A stretch of 10,047 nt of DNA, taken from JAIOIW01 sp050304175 (GTDB taxonomy: Bacteria; Pseudomonadota; Alphaproteobacteria; Rhizobiales; Rhizobiaceae). This document shows positions 5,690-10,047 of the stretch, piece by piece. The stretch is from assembly GCA_050304175.1 (NCBI GenBank), contig JBNLDE010000216.1, positions 1 to 10,047 on the forward strand, in the 5' to 3' direction. The notes beneath the pieces were generated by a model. The model was not told the origin of the DNA, did no database searches, and saw only the letters and a list, made by a program, of their open reading frames with translations. The translations under genes were made by a program, and so were the position numbers. Positions within the stretch are counted from its first letter, which is position 1. Every line of letters starts with the position of its first letter.

Positions 5690-6601
5690 ATGAAGGGGCG
5701 AATTATTCCGATGATCGGGCTTGCGGCCGTGTTTGGCGCGCTCTCGATTTTCATAGCCAATATTTGGCTTGAGAATGCGGCGGAAAAACGCCTGCACGAT
5801 ATCCGTCCGGCTGTCGCGCAACCGGAGAAGCCGCAGATAAAGTTCAAGACCATTGTCGTCGCCGCGCAGGCGCTGGATTTCGGCAGCAGGCTTGACGATA
5901 GCGCGGTGCAGGAAGTCCCCTGGCCGCAGGATTCGCTGCCCGAGGGCGCCTTTCTTACGATCGCGGACCTGAAGAAGTCCGGCACGCGCGTCGTATTGCG
6001 ACCGATCGAAAAGAACGAGCCGATCCTATTGACCAAGCTTTCCGGAGCCGACGGCAAGGCTGCGCTGTCAAACTTGCTGCGGCCCGGTATGCGCGCCGTG
6101 ACGCTCGGGCTCGATGAAATCACCGGCGTCGGCGGATATGTCACGGTGGGCGATCATGTTGATGTCGTGCTGACCCGAAAATCCTCGGCGCCGGAAGGCG
6201 AGCGGAACACGCAAGACAATGCGTTTTCCTTTTCCGATTCCGGACAGGTCACCGAGACGGTGCTCGTGGGGGCTCGGGTGTTGTCTGTTGGCGGAGAAGG
6301 AGCGGACCAGTCGTCACGCGGCAGAAACGTGCCGGCTGTCACCATCGAGGTCACCGCGCAGGGGGCACAGAAAATTGCCTTGGCGCGCTCGGTCGGGACG
6401 CTCTCGCTTTCGCTGCGCCCGGCCGCAGATTCGGGCGCCGCGGAAAGCATACCTGAACCGAAAGTGGTGCGGGCAGACGCATCGGATCCGGTCAAGGTCG
6501 ATACCGAAAAGCTCAGCACGGTGATCGTTCACCGCGGGCTGAATCCCGAAAGCTACCAGGTGCCGACTTCGCTGCCTGCGCAACAGGGACAAATCGAATA
6601 G
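5690..6601 (+). CDS. cpaB: Tad/Flp pilus assembly protein CpaB (RcpC)
   Basis: This 303-residue protein has one N-terminal membrane anchor at about residues 5-25 with most of the chain in the periplasm. The SAF-like domain spans roughly 52-118: KTIVVAAQALDFGSRL, then VPWPQDSLPEGAF, then IEKNEPIL. A second domain at about 130-245 (RPGMRAVTLGLDEITGVGGYVTVGDHVDVVLT is spread over 131-162) is the RcpC/CpaB beta-rich region. The C-terminal tail ends in a short Pro/Gln-rich stretch. CpaB links the inner-membrane pilus machine to the secretin channel; SAF domains may also bind peptidoglycan. The start is supported by AGGGAG six bases upstream. It is the first gene of the operon, with 35 bases to cpaC. 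No pilin or cpaA gene lies in front of it, unlike the Caulobacter cluster. Confidence 0.95.
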   Translation: MKGRIIPMIGLAAVFGALSIFIANIWLENAAEKRLHDIRPAVAQPEKPQIKFKTIVVAAQALDFGSRLDDSAVQEVPWPQDSLPEGAFLTIADLKKSGTRVVLRPIEKNEPILLTKLSGADGKAALSNLLRPGMRAVTLGLDEITGVGGYVTVGDHVDVVLTRKSSAPEGERNTQDNAFSFSDSGQVTETVLVGARVLSVGGEGADQSSRGRNVPAVTIEVTAQGAQKIALARSVGTLSLSLRPAADSGAAESIPEPKVVRADASDPVKVDTEKLSTVIVHRGLNPESYQVPTSLPAQQGQIE

Positions 6602-6636
6602 GGGACAACGCCGGGTTTCCGGCCAAGGGGCACATC

Positions 6637-8109
6637 ATGCTGTTAAAATACTTGATCCGTGGCTGCGGAACAGCCGGGCGCTCCGTCATGCGGTACGCCT
6701 TGAAGGCGACCGTGGCACACGCCGCCGCGGCGCTGGTGGGGATCGCCGTCGCCGGCGCCCTGGTTATCGCCGTGCCGGGTGCTGCCCATGCGGGAAGCAA
6801 GGTGATCCGCATCGCGGCAGGTGGTTCGTCCCAGGTTAAAATCGCCAAGGGCAAGCCGCAGACCATCCGTACCACGACTCCGTTCTACGAGATCGTCGTG
6901 GGCGATCCCGATATCGCCAATGTCAGCCCCCTGACCGATAACTCATTCTACGTGCTGGGAAATCAGCTTGGCACGACGGGCATTGCGCTATTCGATTCCA
7001 ACCGCAATCTCGTCGGCTCGGTCGATATCGAGGTGACGCTCGACACCAATGGCGTTGAGAAGACCATCCGCCAGACCGTACCCGGCTCCAGGATCAAGGT
7101 CACGTCGGCCAATGGCCGGCTGGTCTTGTCGGGCGAAGCCAAGGACGCGGTTCAGGCCGAAAAGGCGAAGAGCATCGCCAAGCGGTTTTCGGGCGGCGAA
7201 GACGTTATCAACTCCGTCAACATCTCGTCGTCGCAGCAGGTCCAGCTCAATGTGCGGGTGGTCGAGATCAATCGGAATGCGGGCCAGGAGCTCGGCTCCA
7301 AGATCGGCGTGTCCTACATGGGCGCCGGCGGCAAGATCTCCATCAATGCCGGGAACGCGTCGACATCCACGACTTCGCTTCTGGACGTCATCGGCAGCTA
7401 CGCCACCGGCGGTTTCAGCGTCGACGTAGCGATCAAGGCGCTTGAGGATCGCGGCTTGGCGCGGCGGCTCGCGGAGCCGAACCTGATTGCGCGTTCGGGC
7501 CAGACGGCCAGCTTCCTGGCCGGCGGCGAATACCCGATCCCGACCGCCAGCGACAACAACACGGTAACGGTCGAATACAAGAAATTCGGCGTCAGCCTCG
7601 AATTCACGCCGGTCGTGCTCGAGGACGGGTTGATCAGCCTCGACATTGCGCCCGAGGTTTCCTCGATCGACAGCTCGACCACATACCGGGTCGGCAACAT
7701 CGTCCTGCCGTCATTCACCGTGCGCCGTGCCAAGACCTCCGTCGACCTGAAAAACGGCCAGAGCTTCATGATGGCCGGGTTGTTGCAGAGCGAGAACATT
7801 GGCTCGACAGACAGCGTTCCCGGGCTCGGTAAGGTCCCGATCCTGGGACCCATGCTCTCGTCGAAGGCGTATCAGCGCCGCGAGACCGAGTTGGTCATCA
7901 TCGTAACGCCCTATCTCGTCAAGCCGATCGACCCGTCGAAGAAGGTCGTGACGCCCTTGGACGGAGCGCCTGCCCATTCGGTCGCCGACTTTTTCATCGG
8001 CAATATCGACGAGCTGAAGGTGTCGAACATCAACGCCACAAAGCCAGGGGCAGGGCGTCCGCCGCTGACCCGGCCGGGCCATTTCCTCGATCTTCCGGTC
8101 AACCAGTGA
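6637..8109 (+). CDS. cpaC: Tad/Flp pilus outer-membrane secretin CpaC (RcpA)
   Basis: This 490-residue secretin forms the outer-membrane channel for the Flp pilus. A signal peptide ends near residue 52 (GAAHA, then GSK). An N-terminal pilus/secretin domain follows at about 57-135, then a BON-like domain at about 140-197, and the secretin core at about 203-430 with VPGLGKVPILGPML at 394-407, the diagnostic motif. Residues 431-490 form a Pro-rich tail that may meet the lipoprotein partner. ATG 6637 has AAGGGG six bases upstream, but that start gives an unusually long signal peptide; ATG 6688 (residue 18) would give an ordinary 35-residue one but lacks a ribosome binding site. Its stop overlaps the ribosome binding site of the following lipoprotein gene, so the two are probably coupled. 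Confidence 0.96.
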   Translation: MLLKYLIRGCGTAGRSVMRYALKATVAHAAAALVGIAVAGALVIAVPGAAHAGSKVIRIAAGGSSQVKIAKGKPQTIRTTTPFYEIVVGDPDIANVSPLTDNSFYVLGNQLGTTGIALFDSNRNLVGSVDIEVTLDTNGVEKTIRQTVPGSRIKVTSANGRLVLSGEAKDAVQAEKAKSIAKRFSGGEDVINSVNISSSQQVQLNVRVVEINRNAGQELGSKIGVSYMGAGGKISINAGNASTSTTSLLDVIGSYATGGFSVDVAIKALEDRGLARRLAEPNLIARSGQTASFLAGGEYPIPTASDNNTVTVEYKKFGVSLEFTPVVLEDGLISLDIAPEVSSIDSSTTYRVGNIVLPSFTVRRAKTSVDLKNGQSFMMAGLLQSENIGSTDSVPGLGKVPILGPMLSSKAYQRRETELVIIVTPYLVKPIDPSKKVVTPLDGAPAHSVADFFIGNIDELKVSNINATKPGAGRPPLTRPGHFLDLPVNQ

Positions 8110-8118
8110 GGTAACGCG

Positions 8119-8373
8119 ATGCGCAAGTCCATCCAGATATTGGCCGTCCTTTCCGCAGCATTGCTGGCCGGCTGCAGCACCGACTACTACCAGCGCAACG
8201 ACGGCGTGTCGGGTTATGCGGGCAATGCGATCGCCGCCAATACAGTCCTGCAAATGGTCGATCCCTGGCAGCGCGGCGTCGAAGACACCGACATCGAGAC
8301 GGCTGCCGAGCGCGTCAGCGAGGACTCGAAGCCCAAGAAGGAAGAGGTCGCGGCACCGGAAACGATGAACTAG
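8119..8373 (+). CDS. Small lipoprotein in the CpaD position of the Tad operon
   Basis: This 84-residue protein has a basic start (MRKS), a hydrophobic stretch and a lipobox LLAGC with Cys19, so it should be lipidated. Ser20 at the +2 position, not Asp, favours outer-membrane sorting by the E. coli Lol rule. The mature part has a conserved-looking segment GYAGNAIAANTVLQMVDPW at 32-50 and TDI at 57-59, then a charged Lys/Glu-rich tail. I recall similar 'AVAAN...DPW...T(D/N)I' segments in Tad-locus lipoproteins annotated as CpaD or as hypothetical, but full CpaD proteins are about 200 residues. It lies between the secretin and cpaE, where CpaD is normally found, so a secretin pilotin or partner role is likely. 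GAGGT at 8108-8112, overlapping the cpaC stop, is its ribosome binding site. No frameshift or lost domain is visible around it. Confidence 0.85.
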   Translation: MRKSIQILAVLSAALLAGCSTDYYQRNDGVSGYAGNAIAANTVLQMVDPWQRGVEDTDIETAAERVSEDSKPKKEEVAAPETMN

Positions 8374-8428
8374 CCGGGCAACCGGAACCGGGTGACCAAG
8401 GCCTCAATCGTGCGTGGAAAGCAGGGAC

Positions 8429-9637
8429 ATGAGTGACGGTAACAACAAACGAATAGTGCTTGTTTCGAGGGACAAGGATTTCCTGCGTGATACGCGCGCG
8501 GCGTTTGCCTCCTCGGAGATTATCACCCTGGTGGCGCTGGAACAGAGCATCAGCGAGCTGCGCAACGAAATCCACGATGCGGAATGTTCGGCGGTCATTA
8601 TCGACCTGGATGCGTCCCGGCTTGAGGAGATTGAGTCGCTCCAGCGTGTCATCCGGCGGCTCGGGGACTCCGTTCCCGTGATCGTCGTTACGCAGGAGTT
8701 CGACGCGTCGGTGGTGCGCATACTGGTCCAGCTCAGGGTTGCCGATTTTCTGGCCAAGCCTATGACCACCGCCGATCTCGTGCGCTCGTGCATTCGCGCA
8801 CTCCAGGGGCCGGGACGGGAGGACAATGCCGAGGCCCAGATCTCCACGTTCATGCCGGCGGCTGGCGGCGTGGGAACCACGACGCTGGTGCTCGAGACGG
8901 CCTTCCAGCTTCACAACTCCACCATGCGCGGGGCGTCCACCTGCGTGGTTGATCTCAACTTCCAGCAAGGCAGCTGCGCCGAATATCTCGATCTGGAGCC
9001 GCGTTTTGACATTTCCGAAATCGAGAACCAGCCCGAACGCCTCGATCGTCAGTTGCTCGACGTCATGCTTTCCAAGCACGAGAACGGGCTTTGCGTTCTT
9101 GCCGCGCCGACGGCGCCAACCGAAATGCGGACCTTCAATACCGACGTCGTGGTCCGGATGCTCGATCTGGTCGCTGCCTATTTCGATAATGTTGTCATAG
9201 ACCTACCGCGTACGTGGTTCCCGTGGACAGACACGGTACTGCTGGGCTCGAACAACCTTTATGTCGTCGCTGAGATGACCGTGCCGTGCTTGCGCCACAC
9301 CCAACGGCTCGTCCGCGCGATCCTGGATACGACAGGCAAATCGATCAAACCGAAGGTGATCGTCAACCGGTTCGAACAGCGGATGTTCGAGGCCGGGATC
9401 AAACAGGCGGATGTCGAGGAAATCCTGGGCGACCATTTCGTCGGCGGCATCTCCAACAACTATCGGCTGGTCCGCGAAGCCGTCGACCGCGGCGTCCCGC
9501 TGAACGAGATCGACCCCGACGCGAACGTCATCGCGGATCTGAAGAGAATCATACTGCCCGACGAAATCGAGGCAGGGGTGAAGAAGCAGCGCGGCCTGCT
9601 GGGCGTCGGACGCAAATGGCTGAGAAAGGCCGGATGA
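8429..9637 (+). CDS. cpaE: Tad pilus localisation protein CpaE (TadZ), receiver-like plus ParA/MinD-like domain
   Basis: Starting at ATG 8429 this is 402 residues; GGAAAG sits seven bases upstream, better placed than for the in-frame GTG at 8414. Residues 7-125 are a response-regulator receiver-like fold: VVIIDLD-type strand at 56-61 (AVIIDLD) and the conserved Lys110-Pro111. The acidic pair at its start is only partly kept. Residues 137-375 are a ParA/MinD-type P-loop domain: deviant Walker A AGGVGTTT at 145-152, VVDLN with Asp175, and VVIDLP with Asp258. Both Walker A lysines are missing (Ala145, Thr150). CpaE/TadZ proteins place the pilus machine, often at a cell pole. The C-terminal tail from 384 is basic (KKQRG...RKWLRK) and could touch membrane or partner. 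It is followed by cpaF after 39 bases. Confidence 0.93.
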   Translation: MSDGNNKRIVLVSRDKDFLRDTRAAFASSEIITLVALEQSISELRNEIHDAECSAVIIDLDASRLEEIESLQRVIRRLGDSVPVIVVTQEFDASVVRILVQLRVADFLAKPMTTADLVRSCIRALQGPGREDNAEAQISTFMPAAGGVGTTTLVLETAFQLHNSTMRGASTCVVDLNFQQGSCAEYLDLEPRFDISEIENQPERLDRQLLDVMLSKHENGLCVLAAPTAPTEMRTFNTDVVVRMLDLVAAYFDNVVIDLPRTWFPWTDTVLLGSNNLYVVAEMTVPCLRHTQRLVRAILDTTGKSIKPKVIVNRFEQRMFEAGIKQADVEEILGDHFVGGISNNYRLVREAVDRGVPLNEIDPDANVIADLKRIILPDEIEAGVKKQRGLLGVGRKWLRKAG

Positions 9638-9676
9638 GATGAAATGTGCGTTTGAGCGAGTATCGGAGGAACGGGC

Positions 9677-10047
9677 ATGACGAGCCGCTTTTCTGCCCTG
9701 CGCGCGAAGCCGGTGGAAACCGCGGCTCCGGTTGTCGCTGCCACCCAACAAGTGCAATCGGCATTTCCCACGGCTGTAAAGGTGCCTCAATCGGAAGCAA
9801 ATCCCGAGTTGGGAGACCACAAGCAGCGCACCAGCGACCGTGTCGTCGACGCCCGCGTGCGGCTGCACCGGATGTTGATCGAAGAAATCAACCTGGTTGC
9901 ACTGGAGCGCCTGCCGCGAGACGAAATGCGCCGCGAAGTGCATGGCTACGTGTCCGAAAAGGCCAAGGCGGAACGCCTCGCCGTCAACGTGACCGAACTG
10001 GACGCGCTGGTCGACGATATCGTCGATGAAATGGTCGGGCTCGGCCC
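9677..10047 (+). CDS. cpaF: Tad pilus assembly ATPase CpaF (TadA), N-terminal part only
   Basis: The gene starts at ATG 9677 behind GGAGG at 9665-9669 (seven-base spacing) and runs off the window end after 123 complete codons. Residues 1-55 are a Pro/Ala/Gln-rich, probably disordered leader. Residues 59-82 (ARVRLHRMLIEEINLVALE and on) and 108-123 (LDALVDDIVDEMVGLG) match the N-terminal domain of CpaF/TadA-type secretion ATPases, where the sequence normally continues GPLE..L.D into the ATPase core. Walker A and B lie beyond the window. CpaF is the cytoplasmic hexameric ATPase that powers pilus extension and, in Caulobacter, also retraction. It is last of the visible operon; tadB and tadC platform genes would be expected next. 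Confidence 0.93.
   Translation, partial: MTSRFSALRAKPVETAAPVVAATQQVQSAFPTAVKVPQSEANPELGDHKQRTSDRVVDARVRLHRMLIEEINLVALERLPRDEMRREVHGYVSEKAKAERLAVNVTELDALVDDIVDEMVGLG

Noticed and set aside
8374..8400. CCGG-rich small repeats between the lipoprotein gene and cpaE as a terminator
   Set aside because: The CCGG blocks can pair in several weak ways, there is no T-run, and the position is within an operon whose genes are all expected to be co-expressed.
8315..9079. Long minus-strand open frame opposite cpaE
   Set aside because: It lies antisense to cpaE and overlaps the lipoprotein gene end; the His/Arg-rich translation resembles no family. A similar frame at 9203-9943 was dropped for the same reason.

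Overview
The window reads as a stretch of GC-rich alphaproteobacterial chromosome. The basis is the high-GC codon usage, a DUF2336 protein (a family I know mainly from Alphaproteobacteria), a 685-residue ParE of alphaproteobacterial type, and a cpa/tad pilus operon with CpaB, CpaC, CpaE and CpaF in the Caulobacter/Rhizobium order. I cannot name the order or genus. No rRNA, tRNA, CRISPR array, insertion sequence or phage gene was seen, and nothing looks recently transferred.

Left part (1-2233): two overlapping plus-strand genes come first, the end of a nitroreductase-like protein and a flavin reductase-like FMN-binding split-barrel protein. They converge, with a 3-base gap, on a minus-strand pair: a MaoC-type hydratase (GTG start at 2085, not the longer open frame) followed 4 bases later by a CitE/HpcH-type CoA-ester lyase. 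Hydratase plus lyase suggests cleavage of a branched dicarboxylyl-CoA such as itaconyl/citramalyl-CoA or mesaconyl/methylmalyl-CoA. A 148-bp divergent spacer with a dyad and a strong orphan Shine-Dalgarno sequence separates them from the next gene.

Middle (2234-5452): a DUF2336 helical-repeat protein on the plus strand converges on parE (topoisomerase IV subunit B) on the minus strand. A perfect 6-bp hairpin lies at their junction.

Right part (5453-10047): a 237-bp AT-richer divergent region with several inverted repeats leads into a Tad (Flp) pilus operon on the plus strand: cpaB, cpaC (secretin), a small lipoprotein in the slot usually held by CpaD, cpaE (TadZ-like, with a degenerate Walker A), and the N-terminal third or less of cpaF (cut by the window end). 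The secretin and lipoprotein would build the outer-membrane channel, CpaB would connect it to the inner membrane, CpaE would place the machine in the cell, and CpaF would drive pilus assembly. Prepilin, prepilin peptidase and the tadB/tadC platform are not in the window; tadB/tadC would be expected just downstream.

I did not find a convincing undescribed system. The most useful leads are the short lipoprotein replacing CpaD, the CpaE ATP site lacking both lysines, and a possible hairpin that would cover the cpaB ribosome binding site.
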